Source: Fundidesulfovibrio agrisoli (GTDB lineage: Bacteria; Desulfobacterota; Desulfovibrionia; Desulfovibrionales; Desulfovibrionaceae). Taken from it: a stretch of 64,000 nucleotides of DNA. Each line of letters opens with the position of its first letter. The stretch's first letter is position 1. The notes under the pieces were generated by a model. That model did not search any database. It saw nothing but the letters and a program-made list of their open reading frames with translations, and had not been told where the DNA came from. The stretch spans positions 62,001 through 126,000 of the forward strand of contig NZ_JAKZKX010000001.1 of NCBI RefSeq assembly GCF_022808715.1, read 5' to 3'. Made by a program: the position numbers and the translations under genes. Below, piece after piece: positions 8,141-17,243 of this stretch.

Positions 8141-8842
8141 ATGGCGGGAAAAGCTGCCGGAAAATGGCTGACTGCCCTTGGCGCGGCGCTGGCCGTGGGC
8201 GCGTTCTTCTGGCTGGGCGGCCCGCGGTACTTCAACCTGGAAACCCTCAAAACCTCTCGCGACGGGCTCCAGGCGCTCTACGCCACGCATCCGGCGTCCA
8301 TGCTCGCGGGGTATTTCGCGCTCTACGTGGCCGCCGCGGCCCTCAACCTGCCGGGCGCGGCCGTGCTGACTCTGGCGGGCAGCGCCGTCTTCGGGTTCTG
8401 GTCGGGGCTGGCGTCCGTCTCGTTCGCCTCCAGCGTGGGGGCCACGCTGGCCTGCGCGCTCTCGCGCTACCTCCTGCGGGACTGGGTGCGCGGCCGCTTC
8501 GGGGCCGTGCTGGACAAGGTGGACCGGGGCCTGGCCAGCGAGGGGGCCTGGTACCTGGCGTCGCTGCGCCTGGTGCCCGTGATACCCTTCTTCCTGATCA
8601 ATCTGGTCATGGGCCTGACCAGGATGCCCCTGGGCAAGTTCTACCTCGTCTCCCAGTTGGGCATGCTTCCGGGGACCATCGTGTTCGTCAACGCCGGAAC
8701 GGAGCTCGGCCGTATCGACAGGGTCGGCGACATCCTCTCGCCCGGGGTGCTCGGCTCGCTGGCCCTGCTGGCGCTGTTTCCCGTGCTGGCCAAATGGGCC
8801 CTGCGCCGGTTCAGGCGCGTGAAGGACGTCCCCCCGGCCTAG
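8141..8842 (+). CDS. TVP38/TMEM64-family inner-membrane protein (VTT domain)
   Basis: 233 residues. A strong ribosome-binding site (gaggagggg, 8128-8136) fixes the ATG at 8141. The protein has an N-terminal membrane segment, then the VTT (DedA-superfamily) core: an ALNLPGAAVLTLAGSAVFG re-entrant segment, a glycine-rich FASSVGATLACALSRYLLRD stretch, and LRLVPVIPFFLINLVMGLTRM. DedA-superfamily proteins are proposed to move phospholipids or undecaprenyl phosphate across the inner membrane. The stop overlaps the convergent histidine-kinase stop by 3 bases. Confidence 0.85.
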   Translation: MAGKAAGKWLTALGAALAVGAFFWLGGPRYFNLETLKTSRDGLQALYATHPASMLAGYFALYVAAAALNLPGAAVLTLAGSAVFGFWSGLASVSFASSVGATLACALSRYLLRDWVRGRFGAVLDKVDRGLASEGAWYLASLRLVPVIPFFLINLVMGLTRMPLGKFYLVSQLGMLPGTIVFVNAGTELGRIDRVGDILSPGVLGSLALLALFPVLAKWALRRFRRVKDVPPA

Positions 8843-10806
8843 CGGCCACGGGCCAGCGCTTTCTCGATGGCCGAGGCGAGGTCGGCCGCCTTGAAGGGCT
8901 TGGTCACGAAATCGTTCATGCCTTCGCGCAGGAAGCGGAGCCTATCCCTGTGGGTGGCGTAGGCCGTCAGCGCGATGATGGGTATGGCCCGGTCAACGGA
9001 GTGCAATTCTCCGTTGCGGATGAGCCGCGTGGCCGTGATGCCGTCCATGACGGGCATCTGGATATCCATGAGGACCACGTCCACCGGGTTCGTGCGCAGC
9101 ATCCGCAGGGCCTGCTGGCCGTCCTCGGCCTCCAGCACGGTGTAGCCCCGGGCGCTGAGCATCCTGGCCGCGGTGACGCGGTTGGTGTGTTCGTCCTCCA
9201 CGATGAGCACCCGGGCGTCGCCGCATTGGCCGTCCACATGTCCGGCCAGCACGTCCTGTACGTCCTCTCCCGGCTGCCAGAAGGATACGGTGAAGCTGAA
9301 GGCGCTGCCCGCTCCGGGCGTGCTCTCCGCCCAGATGCGCCCGCCCAGCAGCTCGACCAGCCCCTTGGCGATGGCCAGCCCCACGCCCGAGCCGCTGTAG
9401 CGCTTGGTCAGGGTGTCCTCGGCCAGGGAGAAGCTCTCGAAGATGTGCGGCAGCCTGTCCGCCGGGATGCCCACGCCCGTGTCCTCCACGGTGAAGAGCA
9501 GCGGCAGCCCGCCCTCGCAGGTGAAGAGGCTCTCGCCGTGCAGGTCGATGGACTCGATGCGCGTGAGCGAAAGCAGCACGTGCCCCGCATCGGTGCACTG
9601 GATGGCGTTGGAGAGCAGGCTCACCAGCACCTGGCGCAGGCGGAACTCGTCCCCGGCCACGACCACGGGCACGGAAGGGTGGATCTCGGCCGAGAGCTCC
9701 AGCCCCTTGAGCCGGGCCTGGACCGTGAAGTTCCTCACCACCGAAGCCACGCAGCGGTGCAGGTCGAACGGCTTCATGGAGGCCTGGAGCGCGTGGGAGG
9801 AGATGTCCGCCAGGTCCAGCAGGGAGTTGATGGCCTGCAGCAGGCGCTCACCCGAATCCCCGACTATCCGCCACAGTTCGGCCTGATCCTCGCTGAGCGG
9901 TTCGGAATGGGCCAGTTGCGCCGCGCCCAGAATGCCGTTCAAGGGGGTGCGCAGCTCGTGGCTGATGTTGGCCAGGAACTGGGTCTTGGCCACGAAGGAG
10001 GCCTCGGCACGCTCCCTGGCCTTGATGAGCGCCCGCTCCATGTTCTTGCGCTCGGTGATCTCGCGGGAGAAGGAGGCCAGGCGCGTGACGGCGCCCTTGG
10101 AATCAAGCACCGGGTAGATGCTCACCATGAAGATGCGGCCCTTGATCTTCTCCTCGTATTGGACCGGGCCTGACCCGGCCAGCACCTTCTCGCACATGGC
10201 GCGCCGGAACAGCGAGACCTCCGGGTCAAGGTACTTGTAGATGCTCTTGCCCAGGAGTTCGTCAACGGTCATGGAGCGGCGTCTGGCGGCTTCGTCGTTG
10301 AGGGCCACGAAACGGCCGTTGGCGTCGATGAGCACGGCCGAATCCGTGGTGGCGTTGAGCAGGTCCCGCAGGCGGTTGTGTTCGCTGAGCGCCACGCGCT
10401 CCATTTCGACCCAGCGCGTCACGTCCTCCCGGATGACCACCGCGCCGCACAACTCGCCCTCCTTGAGCACGGGGGTGGCCCGGATGGTCTGGTAGCCGGA
10501 TTGCCCCCCGCTGAACTCGGGGGTGAAGACCTTTTCCAAAAGGACGTCGTCGCCATCGAAGACCGAGGCGAGCCTCCCCGCGACCCCGGCCGAATCGATG
10601 CCCGGCAGTGAACTGAGGGGCTTGCCGATGAAGTAGTCCTTCTCGTGCAGGCCGCGCGCGAAGTGGGCGAGGTGCCAGTCGTTGACGTAGGAGACGAGGC
10701 CCTGCCTGTCGACGTGCATGACCGACACGGGCGCGCGCCTGGCGAGAGTCTTGAATTCAGCCGGCAGGCCGTTGGCCGCCGGGGAAGGGGGGGGCTGCTG
10801 ATCCAT
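8839..10806 (-). CDS. PAS-containing hybrid histidine kinase with C-terminal receiver
   Basis: 655 residues with no clear membrane segment, so probably cytoplasmic. Domain order: PAS at 20-130, a second PAS at about 145-255, HisKA dimerisation domain with the phospho-histidine H283 in SHELRTPLNG, HATPase (VEDTGVGI and SGVGLAIAKGL boxes), and a receiver whose acceptor aspartate is in LMDIQMPVMDG, with the lysine in VTKPF. This is a phosphorelay sensor, but no dedicated output gene is adjacent. It sits beside a chemoreceptor and CheV. Two starts are plausible: 10806 (MDQQPPP) and 10836 (MAAWDKD); neither has a strong ribosome-binding site. Confidence 0.88.
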   Translation of the reverse strand: MDQQPPPSPAANGLPAEFKTLARRAPVSVMHVDRQGLVSYVNDWHLAHFARGLHEKDYFIGKPLSSLPGIDSAGVAGRLASVFDGDDVLLEKVFTPEFSGGQSGYQTIRATPVLKEGELCGAVVIREDVTRWVEMERVALSEHNRLRDLLNATTDSAVLIDANGRFVALNDEAARRRSMTVDELLGKSIYKYLDPEVSLFRRAMCEKVLAGSGPVQYEEKIKGRIFMVSIYPVLDSKGAVTRLASFSREITERKNMERALIKARERAEASFVAKTQFLANISHELRTPLNGILGAAQLAHSEPLSEDQAELWRIVGDSGERLLQAINSLLDLADISSHALQASMKPFDLHRCVASVVRNFTVQARLKGLELSAEIHPSVPVVVAGDEFRLRQVLVSLLSNAIQCTDAGHVLLSLTRIESIDLHGESLFTCEGGLPLLFTVEDTGVGIPADRLPHIFESFSLAEDTLTKRYSGSGVGLAIAKGLVELLGGRIWAESTPGAGSAFSFTVSFWQPGEDVQDVLAGHVDGQCGDARVLIVEDEHTNRVTAARMLSARGYTVLEAEDGQQALRMLRTNPVDVVLMDIQMPVMDGITATRLIRNGELHSVDRAIPIIALTAYATHRDRLRFLREGMNDFVTKPFKAADLASAIEKALARGR

Positions 10807-10954
10807 AACTGTAGAGTCTTTATCCCATGCGGCCATCGGGGTCGGAGGCCTGTGCGTTGCTGTTTGCGGTCTCCTCAAAGGATTGGACGCCGCCGTGCCG
10901 GATGAAGTTACTCTCCAGGCGAGGGGACGGCCCCGGGCCGTTCTTCGCTCCCGC

Positions 10955-12778
10955 TCAGCCCCGCGCCAGCGCGCTCCGGCCGCCCGGCAGGGCCGCCTGA
11001 CCGTCCGCAGAGCTATCCGCCGGGGTGTTCTGCAACTCCATCACGAGATTTCTGAGCTCCTGGGCCTGGGCGGCCAGCTCCTGCACAGCGCTGGCCGACT
11101 GCTGCATGGAGACCGCCGTATCGTTGGAGACGCGGCTGACGTCGTCGATGGAGCGGGCGATCTCCTCGCTGGCGGCGGACTGCTCCTCCGAGGCGGTGGC
11201 GATGGACGCCACCTGGTCGCTGGTGATCTCCGCCAGCTCCACGATGCGCGTCAGGGCTTCGCCGGACTGCCCGGCCATTTCCGTCGCCTCGCCGATCCTG
11301 GCCACGGCGCCGTCCACGCTTTCGATGCTGTGGCGGGTGCTGGCCTGGATGGCGCGGATGGCGTCGCCCACTTCCTTGGTGGCGGTCATGGTCTTCTCGG
11401 CCAGCTTGCGCACCTCGTCGGCCACCACGGCGAAGCCGCGCCCGGCCTCCCCGGCCCTGGCCGCCTCGATGGCGGCGTTGAGCGCCAGCAGGTTGGTCTG
11501 GTCGGCGATGTCGGAGATGACCCCCAGTATCTGCCCGATACCCTGGGCCTGCTTGCCCAGGTCCGTCATTTCGTCCTTCAGGGAGAGGGCCTGCTGCTGC
11601 ACCTCGCCGATGCCGGCGATCACCCTGCCCACGATGCCCGCGCCGTCCTCCGCCTGCGAGCGGGCCTTGCCCGACATCTCCGCCGCATTGCCGGCGTTGC
11701 GGGCCACGTCCAACACGGTGGTGTTCATCTGCGAAACGGCGGCGGCCGTCTCGCCGATGCGCTGCGACTGCACCTCGCTGCCCCGGGAGGACTGCTCGAT
11801 CTGCTCCGAAAGCTTGTCCGAGGCGGAGGTGACAACCGCCACCACGCCCTCGATGCGCCGCGCCGCCTGCAGCATGCCCTCGGCCTTGGCCAGCTCGGCC
11901 TGGGCCCTGGCCGCATCGGCCTCCCTGGTGGCCTGCTCGGCCTCCTGGGTGCGCAGGCGGGCCTGCTCGGACTGCTCGTTGGCGTGGGCGATCATCTCCT
12001 TGAGGCTGGCGACCATGGTGCGCAGGCTCTGGGCAAGCTGGCCAACCTCGTCCTTCTGGTCGATGTCGAGGCGTTCGTCCAGTCGGCCCGCGGCCACGGC
12101 CCCGGCGAACCCGACCACGCGCTTGAGCCCGCCGGAAATGGCCCTGGCCGCGAGCAGCGAAAGCAGGATGGAGAGCGCCGCGCAGCTCAGGGCGGTGATG
12201 GTCAGGAACCGTTGGGAGGCCTTGCCGTCAGCCACGGAGCTGTCGACCGTGGTCCGGGCTTCGTCGGTGTTGTACTTGACCAGGGCGTCCAGCTTGGCGG
12301 CCACGGACCGGAACGCTTCGCGGCCCTTTGAGCCGGATTTGCCCATGGCCAGGGTGCGCTTGCCTTCCTTCACCAGGCCCAGCACCTCGAGCTGGAGCTT
12401 CTCCATCTCGGCGATGCCCGCCTTGGCGTCGGCCCATTCGCGCTTCTCGCGCTCGTCCATCTCCAGGGCGTCGTAGGCGCTCACGCCCGCGCGGACCCGC
12501 TGCCAATCCTTGTCGAACATGGCGGTACGGCTGGCGATTTCGTCCTTGGTGGACAGCTCGGGTATCAGCAGGCTCTGTTCGATGCGCCTGGCCGAGACGA
12601 TGCCGTCCTTGCATTCGGAAAGGGCGCTGACCGAGGGGAACGTATTGGTGGCGAAGCTCTCCAGCGACTTGTTGGCCTTGTCCAGGCCCACCCAGCCGCT
12701 CATGCCCACCGCGGCGGTCAGCAGGGAGGTGATGATGGCGATTCCGCCAAGCTTTACGAGGAGGGAGGTGTTCTTCAT
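10955..12778 (-). CDS. Methyl-accepting chemotaxis protein (transmembrane, helical-bundle sensor)
   Basis: 607 residues from ATG 12778 ([12 protein letters not shown]). A signal-anchor helix (about 8-28) and a second membrane helix (about 190-212) flank a helical periplasmic domain resembling a four-helix-bundle sensor; the ligand is unknown. A HAMP domain follows ([18 protein letters not shown]). The cytoplasmic signalling hairpin has an intact tip, [21 protein letters not shown], and the helix [18 protein letters not shown]. The tip binds CheW and CheA. A longer N terminus, starting at 12826, is possible but adds no recognisable sequence. The neighbouring CheV suggests a chemotaxis cluster separate from the one at 33-39 kb. 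Confidence 0.92.
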   Translation of the reverse strand: MKNTSLLVKLGGIAIITSLLTAAVGMSGWVGLDKANKSLESFATNTFPSVSALSECKDGIVSARRIEQSLLIPELSTKDEIASRTAMFDKDWQRVRAGVSAYDALEMDEREKREWADAKAGIAEMEKLQLEVLGLVKEGKRTLAMGKSGSKGREAFRSVAAKLDALVKYNTDEARTTVDSSVADGKASQRFLTITALSCAALSILLSLLAARAISGGLKRVVGFAGAVAAGRLDERLDIDQKDEVGQLAQSLRTMVASLKEMIAHANEQSEQARLRTQEAEQATREADAARAQAELAKAEGMLQAARRIEGVVAVVTSASDKLSEQIEQSSRGSEVQSQRIGETAAAVSQMNTTVLDVARNAGNAAEMSGKARSQAEDGAGIVGRVIAGIGEVQQQALSLKDEMTDLGKQAQGIGQILGVISDIADQTNLLALNAAIEAARAGEAGRGFAVVADEVRKLAEKTMTATKEVGDAIRAIQASTRHSIESVDGAVARIGEATEMAGQSGEALTRIVELAEITSDQVASIATASEEQSAASEEIARSIDDVSRVSNDTAVSMQQSASAVQELAAQAQELRNLVMELQNTPADSSADGQAALPGGRSALARG

Positions 12779-12984
12779 TCGGTCGCCCAGTTGAATAAAA
12801 GGTTCGGTATACGCACGAACGTTCAATCGACATTCCGGCGATGCTGGCTGGATGTGGTGAGCTCGCGTTGATATGGCGAACAGGTGCCATATTCCCGGAG
12901 CGAGAACAAGTATGGAGGTGGGCCTATGGACAAGGCCGGATCGGATGACTATTGCTGCGGCTGAGATTCAGCGAGGAGGACGCC

Positions 12985-13221
12985 ATGAAGGCGAAAGAGA
13001 GCATCGTCATCCGGCAAGAGGAGCTCCCGGCGGTGCGCAAGCGCCAGCCCCCGCCGGGGAAGGCCATGGACGGCAAGGAAAGGTACACCAGAAAGCGCAA
13101 ACACCCCAAACGGGAAGGGATCGAGGGTGAAAACGAAACGCCCGGAGGCGAAAGCCTCCGGGCGTTGTTGCATTCTGGCGGGCGCGTGGCCGGGTTCAGG
13201 CCCCGAGGCGCTGCTCGATGA
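12985..13221 (+). CDS. Small basic hypothetical protein
   Basis: 78 residues with a good ribosome-binding site (gaggagg, 12973-12979) before the ATG. The first 50 residues are charged and basic (RKRQPPPGKAMDGKERYTRKRKHPKRE), with no membrane segment or known motif. The frame runs on through the terminator hairpin at 13137-13166 and ends inside the convergent CheV gene. An mRNA stopping at the hairpin would therefore lack a stop codon. The well-placed ribosome-binding site argues for translation, but the function is unknown. Confidence 0.4.
   Translation: MKAKESIVIRQEELPAVRKRQPPPGKAMDGKERYTRKRKHPKREGIEGENETPGGESLRALLHSGGRVAGFRPRGAAR
13137..13166. terminator. Hairpin terminator downstream of cheV
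   Basis: A perfect 13 bp stem (aacgcccggaggc / gcctccgggcgtt) closed by a gaaa tetraloop lies just past the CheV stop. It would stop minus-strand transcription of cheV and possibly the convergent small gene. Confidence 0.8.
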
Positions 13222-14161
13222 TGGTCTTGGCGCGCAGGGCCAACTGGCTCACCTCGGGCTTTGAAATCTGGTCGTCGGCGCCCACGGCCTCGCCTTTGTG
13301 GCGCAGCTTGTCCGTGATGAGCGAGGAGAACAGCAGCACCGGCAGCTTGCCCAGGGCGTTGTCCTCCTTGATGCGCTTGGTGAGGTTGTGGCCGTCCATG
13401 GTGGGCATCTCGATGTCGGAGACGACCACCTGCACGTAGTCCGTCACGTCGGAGTTGTTCTCCTCGGCCAGTTGCTTGATCTGCAGCAGGCGCTCCCAGG
13501 CCTGGAGCCCGGTGTTCACCACCTCCACGTCGAAATTGGCCTTCTCCATCAGGTCGCGCAGCATCTCGCGCACCAGGGCGGAGTCGTCCGCGATGAGCGC
13601 GCGGTAGCGCTTGCTGGCCCGCCAGTCCACGGTGGTGTCCAGCTTGAGGCCCAGGGCGGGGTTCAGGTCGGCCACGATCTTTTCCAGGTCGAGCAGGAAG
13701 ACGATGCGGTCCTCCAGTTTGACCACGCCGGTGATGGAGTCGCCGCTCAGGGTGGAGACGTAGTTGTTGGGCGGCTCCACGGCCTCCCAACTGAGCCGGT
13801 GGATGCGCGTGACGCCCGTGACCAGGAAGGCCGTTGTGACCTTGTTGAACTCCGTGACGATGACCTTGGGGGACTCAGTGTCCTCGCGCTGCTTGTCCAG
13901 CCAGACGGAAAGGTCCACAAGAGGGATGATGTGATTGCGCAGGTTGAACGCACCCAGAACGGAAGGGTGGGCCACCTCGGGCAATTCGGTGACTCTGGGC
14001 AGGCGGATGATCTCCAGCACCTTGGCCACGTTGACCCCGTAATAGCCTTTGTACGTCGAGAGCCCGGAGGGATCGCCCTCCGGCACCTGTTCGTCGAGGT
14101 AGAATTCGACGATTTCGAGCTCGTTGGTGCCGGATTCGAGCAGAATGTTGGTCTGGGCCAT
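13196..14161 (-). CDS. cheV: CheV: CheW-receiver chemotaxis coupling protein
   Basis: 321 residues. Residues 1-165 are a CheW domain (YYGVNVAKVLEIIRLPRVTELP, LGAFNLRNHIIPLVDLSVWL, GVVKLEDRIVFLLDLEKI). Residues 185-315 are a receiver domain beginning RALIADDSALVREML, with the acceptor aspartate in VVSDIEMPTMDGHNL, the threonine/serine position at LFSSL and lysine in ISKPEV. CheV couples chemoreceptors to CheA and adjusts receptor sensitivity by phosphorylation. Its position next to a transmembrane receptor fits. The gene is 15 bp downstream of ispH on the same strand, so cotranscription from upstream is possible. Confidence 0.93.
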   Translation of the reverse strand: MAQTNILLESGTNELEIVEFYLDEQVPEGDPSGLSTYKGYYGVNVAKVLEIIRLPRVTELPEVAHPSVLGAFNLRNHIIPLVDLSVWLDKQREDTESPKVIVTEFNKVTTAFLVTGVTRIHRLSWEAVEPPNNYVSTLSGDSITGVVKLEDRIVFLLDLEKIVADLNPALGLKLDTTVDWRASKRYRALIADDSALVREMLRDLMEKANFDVEVVNTGLQAWERLLQIKQLAEENNSDVTDYVQVVVSDIEMPTMDGHNLTKRIKEDNALGKLPVLLFSSLITDKLRHKGEAVGADDQISKPEVSQLALRAKTIIEQRLGA

Positions 14162-14176
14162 CAGGTCCCTCCGAAG

Positions 14177-15028
14177 TTACAGCTTCAGCAATGCGGTTTC
14201 CACCGCGTCGATGATCTTTTTGGGGGTTGAGGCTCCCGCTGTCAAGCCAATGCGGGCGAGGCCGCGCATCTTTTCCAGGGGCAGTTCGTCGGCCGTCTCC
14301 ACATGCACGCAGGGCACCCCCCTGTCCTGGGCGACCTTGGCCAGGCGGCGGGTGTTGCCGCTGTTGCGCCCGCCCACCACCACGATCATGTCCACCGTGC
14401 CGGCCAGGGCGATGACCTCCTCCTGGCGTTTCTGCGTCGCGTCGCAGATGGTGCGCAGCACCGGTATCTCGCGGCCCAGCAGATGGAACAGCCGCTCCCT
14501 TATGCGCTCGAAGCCCGCGTCGTCCTGGGTGGTCTGGGCCGCCAGGAAATAGGATTCCCTCGGGTCCAGCGTGTCCTCCGGCAATTCCTCCAGGCTTCCG
14601 AAGACGATGGCCCCGTTGGCCGCGTGGCTCAAAAGCCCGCGCACCTCGGGGTGGTCCTCCTCGCCGTAGAGCAGCAGGATGCCCCCCTTGGCGGCCTCCT
14701 TGGCGATCAGGCGCTGGGCCTTCATCACTTTGGGGCAGGTGGCGTCGGCCACCTTGAGGCCGCTTGCGGCCAGGCGCTCGTACACCAGGCGGGGCACGCC
14801 GTGGGCGCGGATGAGCACGATGGACCCGGCCTCTATCTCCTCGGGGTTCTCTGAGCAGGCCACGCCCAGCTCCTCGTACTCCTTGAGCACCTGGGGGTTG
14901 TGGATGAGGGGTCCGAAGGTGCAGATGGGGGCGGAGAGGGACTGGTCCGCAAGCAGCTCGTCGAGCTTGCGCAGGGCCAGGCCCACGCCCATGCAGAATC
15001 CGGCCGATTTAGCCCTGATGACTTCCAT
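14177..15028 (-). CDS. ispH: 4-hydroxy-3-methylbut-2-enyl diphosphate reductase
   Basis: 283 residues, usual for IspH. It performs the last step of the MEP isoprenoid pathway, reducing HMBPP to IPP and DMAPP with a [4Fe-4S] cluster. The three cluster cysteines are visible: C12 in SAGFCMGV, one in DATCPKVMKAQ and one in TICDATQKRQEE. Conserved HGV, EEDHPEVRG and GGRNSGNTRRL motifs are also present. The start at 15028 (MEVIRAKSAGFC) has a strong ribosome-binding site (ggaggag) and overlaps the end of the upstream dus gene by 20 bases, which implies translational coupling. Confidence 0.96.
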   Translation of the reverse strand: MEVIRAKSAGFCMGVGLALRKLDELLADQSLSAPICTFGPLIHNPQVLKEYEELGVACSENPEEIEAGSIVLIRAHGVPRLVYERLAASGLKVADATCPKVMKAQRLIAKEAAKGGILLLYGEEDHPEVRGLLSHAANGAIVFGSLEELPEDTLDPRESYFLAAQTTQDDAGFERIRERLFHLLGREIPVLRTICDATQKRQEEVIALAGTVDMIVVVGGRNSGNTRRLAKVAQDRGVPCVHVETADELPLEKMRGLARIGLTAGASTPKKIIDAVETALLKL

Positions 15029-16013
15029 CGCGCTCCTCCTGGTGGTGGCCTTCGCTGGGCGCGCACTGCGCCTGGGCCACCCGCTCGACGATTTCCGAAA
15101 GATGCTCCCACGAGGCGCACGAACCCACTTCCTGGCGCAGCACACGCGCCCCCAGCAGGTTGCGGATGTAGCGGGGCACGATGGAGCGCATGCGCAGGAT
15201 GGCCTTCTCCGGCCTGCCGAAGCGCCGGATGTAGGCAGCGTGGCGCTCGATCATGCGGGCCACCTCCGGCCCGGAGGGGGCCTGGGGCGCATCGCTCAAA
15301 AAGTGGCTGAACACGGCCGGGTCGTACATGGCCCCGCGCGCGAACATCACGCCGTCGGCCCCTGTCCGCTCCAGGCAGCGCCGGGCGTCGGCGGCGCTGA
15401 ACAGGTCGCCGCTGGCCAGCACCGGGATGCCCGCCTCCTGCTTCAGCCTTGCCACCTGGGACCAGTCCGCCGTTCCGGAATAGCCCTGCCTGGCGTGCCG
15501 GGGGTGCAGGGTGAGCCAGGCCGCGCCCAGATTCTCCAGTTCGCGCGCCACCGGGAACACTGCCTCGTCGCCGGCGGCCCAGCCGGTGCGCAGCTTCACG
15601 CTCACTGCCCCGGGGCCCGCCTTGGCCACCATGACCTTCACGATGGCGTAGAGCAGCTCCGGGGTGCGCAGCAGGGCTGAGCCCGAGCCGGATTTGACCA
15701 CCTTGGGCACGGAGCAGCCGCAGTTGAGGTCGAAATAGCGGAAGCCGCGCTCCAGGAGCATGTCCATGGCCCGGGCGAACATCTCCGGCTCCGCGCCGAA
15801 GAGCTGCACCACCAGGGGAGAGTCCTCCGGGCAGGTGGCGAGCAGGTCCTTGGTGCCGGGGCTGTGATAGACCATGCCCTTGGCGCTGACCATCTCCGTG
15901 ACGGCGCAGGCCGCGCCGTAGTCGCGGCAGAGCATCCTGAAGGGGAGGTCGGAGTATCCTGCAAGGGGGGCCAGCCAGGGAAAGCCTGGGCCGATGGGGG
16001 GCGTGGTGCTCAT
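15009..16013 (-). CDS. dus: tRNA-dihydrouridine synthase (DusB-like)
   Basis: 334 residues. It is an FMN-dependent TIM-barrel enzyme that reduces uridine to dihydrouridine in tRNA D-loops. The flavin-binding start APLAGYSDLPFR, the EMVSAKG motif, the active-site segment FDLNCGCSVPKVVKSGSGSALL containing the catalytic cysteine, the VKLRTGW strand and the LASGDLFS/ADGVMFARGA phosphate-binding turns are present. The start at 16013 (MSTTPPIGPGFPWLAPLAG) places the barrel at the expected distance. The 3' end runs 20 bases into ispH. The last 25 residues are polar and probably not part of the fold. Confidence 0.93.
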   Translation of the reverse strand: MSTTPPIGPGFPWLAPLAGYSDLPFRMLCRDYGAACAVTEMVSAKGMVYHSPGTKDLLATCPEDSPLVVQLFGAEPEMFARAMDMLLERGFRYFDLNCGCSVPKVVKSGSGSALLRTPELLYAIVKVMVAKAGPGAVSVKLRTGWAAGDEAVFPVARELENLGAAWLTLHPRHARQGYSGTADWSQVARLKQEAGIPVLASGDLFSAADARRCLERTGADGVMFARGAMYDPAVFSHFLSDAPQAPSGPEVARMIERHAAYIRRFGRPEKAILRMRSIVPRYIRNLLGARVLRQEVGSCASWEHLSEIVERVAQAQCAPSEGHHQEERDGSHQG

Positions 16014-16181
16014 GGGCTGATGTCCAATACGCACGGGGAGGCCGCTTGGCAATGGCCGGAGACCTGGGAAGAGAGGGCGCGGCAGCTCCGGCGAGGCCTA
16101 TCCGCGCTTCCTGGCGGGCACGCGCCCGCGCTGCCGCCGTAAGGCGGCGCTGCGCGTGGCGCGTGCGTTCCCCGGGCCTTC

Positions 16182-16210
16182 TTGACCTGGATGGGGCTTT
16201 TGTCTAGCCT
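16182..16210 (+). promoter_or_regulatory. Candidate sigma-70-type promoter of ilvE
   Basis: TTGACC (16182-16187) and TAGCCT (16205-16210) are 17 bp apart. The predicted start lies about 60 bp before the ilvE ATG, leaving room for the purine-rich ribosome-binding site near 16260. Confidence 0.45.
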
Positions 16211-16274
16211 GCCCGTTTCGAGCCCGGGACGCTTCCCGCGCCAGGAATAGTACGTATAAGGAAGGACCGTCTCC

Positions 16275-17201
16275 ATGTCGCCCAAAACCGAGCTGATCTG
16301 GTTCGACGGCGCGCTCGTCCCCTGGGATGAGGCGCGCGTTCACGTGATGACCCACACCCTTCATTACGGCGTGGGCGTGTTCGAGGGCATCCGTGCATAC
16401 AAGCAGGCGGGCGGCGGTTCGGCCGTGTTCCGCCTCAAGGAGCACGTGCGCAGGTTGTTCGAGTCCGCCAAGATCGTCGAGATCGCCATGCCCTTCACCC
16501 AGGAGCGGATCGTGGAGGCCATCCTTGAAACGCTCAAGGCCAACAAGCTGGAGGAGGGCTACATCCGGCCCATCACCTTCATCGGCACGGGCATGTCCTT
16601 CGGGGTGAGCCCCGGCAAGAACCCCATCCACAACGCCATCTGCGTGTGGCCCTGGGGCGCGTACCTGGGCGAGGAGGCCCTGGAGCTTGGCATCCGTATC
16701 AAGACGTCCTCCTTCGCCAGGCACCACGTCAACGTGATGATGACCAAGGCCAAGGTCTGCGGCAACTACGTCAACTCCGTGCTGGCCAAGACCGAGGCCC
16801 TGGCCGACGGCTACGACGAGGCCATGCTTCTGGACACCGACGGCTTCGTCTCCGAGGGCTCGGGCGAGAACATCTTCATGGTCAAGGACGGGGCCATCAA
16901 GACCCCCCCGCTGACCTCGGTGCTCTCGGGCATCACCCGCGACGCCATCATCACCCTCGCCCGCGACCTGGGCATCCCCCTGCGCGAGGAGCGCTTCACC
17001 CGCGACGAGCTCTACACCGCGGACGAGGCTTTCTTCTCGGGCACCGCGGCGGAGATCACCCCCATCCGCGAGATCGACCGGCGCGTCATCGGCCAGGGCA
17101 GGGCGGGGGAAGTGACCAAGCTCCTGCAGAAGGAGTTCTTCCGCATGGTCAAGGGCGAAAACCCCGCGTACGCCTCCTGGCTGCACGGATACACCGTCTA
17201 G
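16275..17201 (+). CDS. ilvE: Branched-chain amino-acid aminotransferase
   Basis: 308 residues, a normal class IV PLP aminotransferase. It interconverts Val, Leu and Ile with their 2-oxoacids using glutamate/2-oxoglutarate. The PLP lysine is K160 within [11 protein letters not shown], matching the family position, followed by the conserved NSVLAKTEA helix and the SEGSGENIF motif. [16 protein letters not shown] near residue 30 is the usual N-terminal substrate-binding turn. A purine-rich ribosome-binding site (aaggaagga) precedes the ATG. The gene is 42 bp upstream of dnaX on the same strand, and readthrough is possible because no clear hairpin lies between. Confidence 0.95.
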   Translation: MSPKTELIWFDGALVPWDEARVHVMTHTLHYGVGVFEGIRAYKQAGGGSAVFRLKEHVRRLFESAKIVEIAMPFTQERIVEAILETLKANKLEEGYIRPITFIGTGMSFGVSPGKNPIHNAICVWPWGAYLGEEALELGIRIKTSSFARHHVNVMMTKAKVCGNYVNSVLAKTEALADGYDEAMLLDTDGFVSEGSGENIFMVKDGAIKTPPLTSVLSGITRDAIITLARDLGIPLREERFTRDELYTADEAFFSGTAAEITPIREIDRRVIGQGRAGEVTKLLQKEFFRMVKGENPAYASWLHGYTV

Positions 17202-17243
17202 CGATTTTCCATCGGGGGGCCTGGCGGCCCCCCGGGCGAAACC

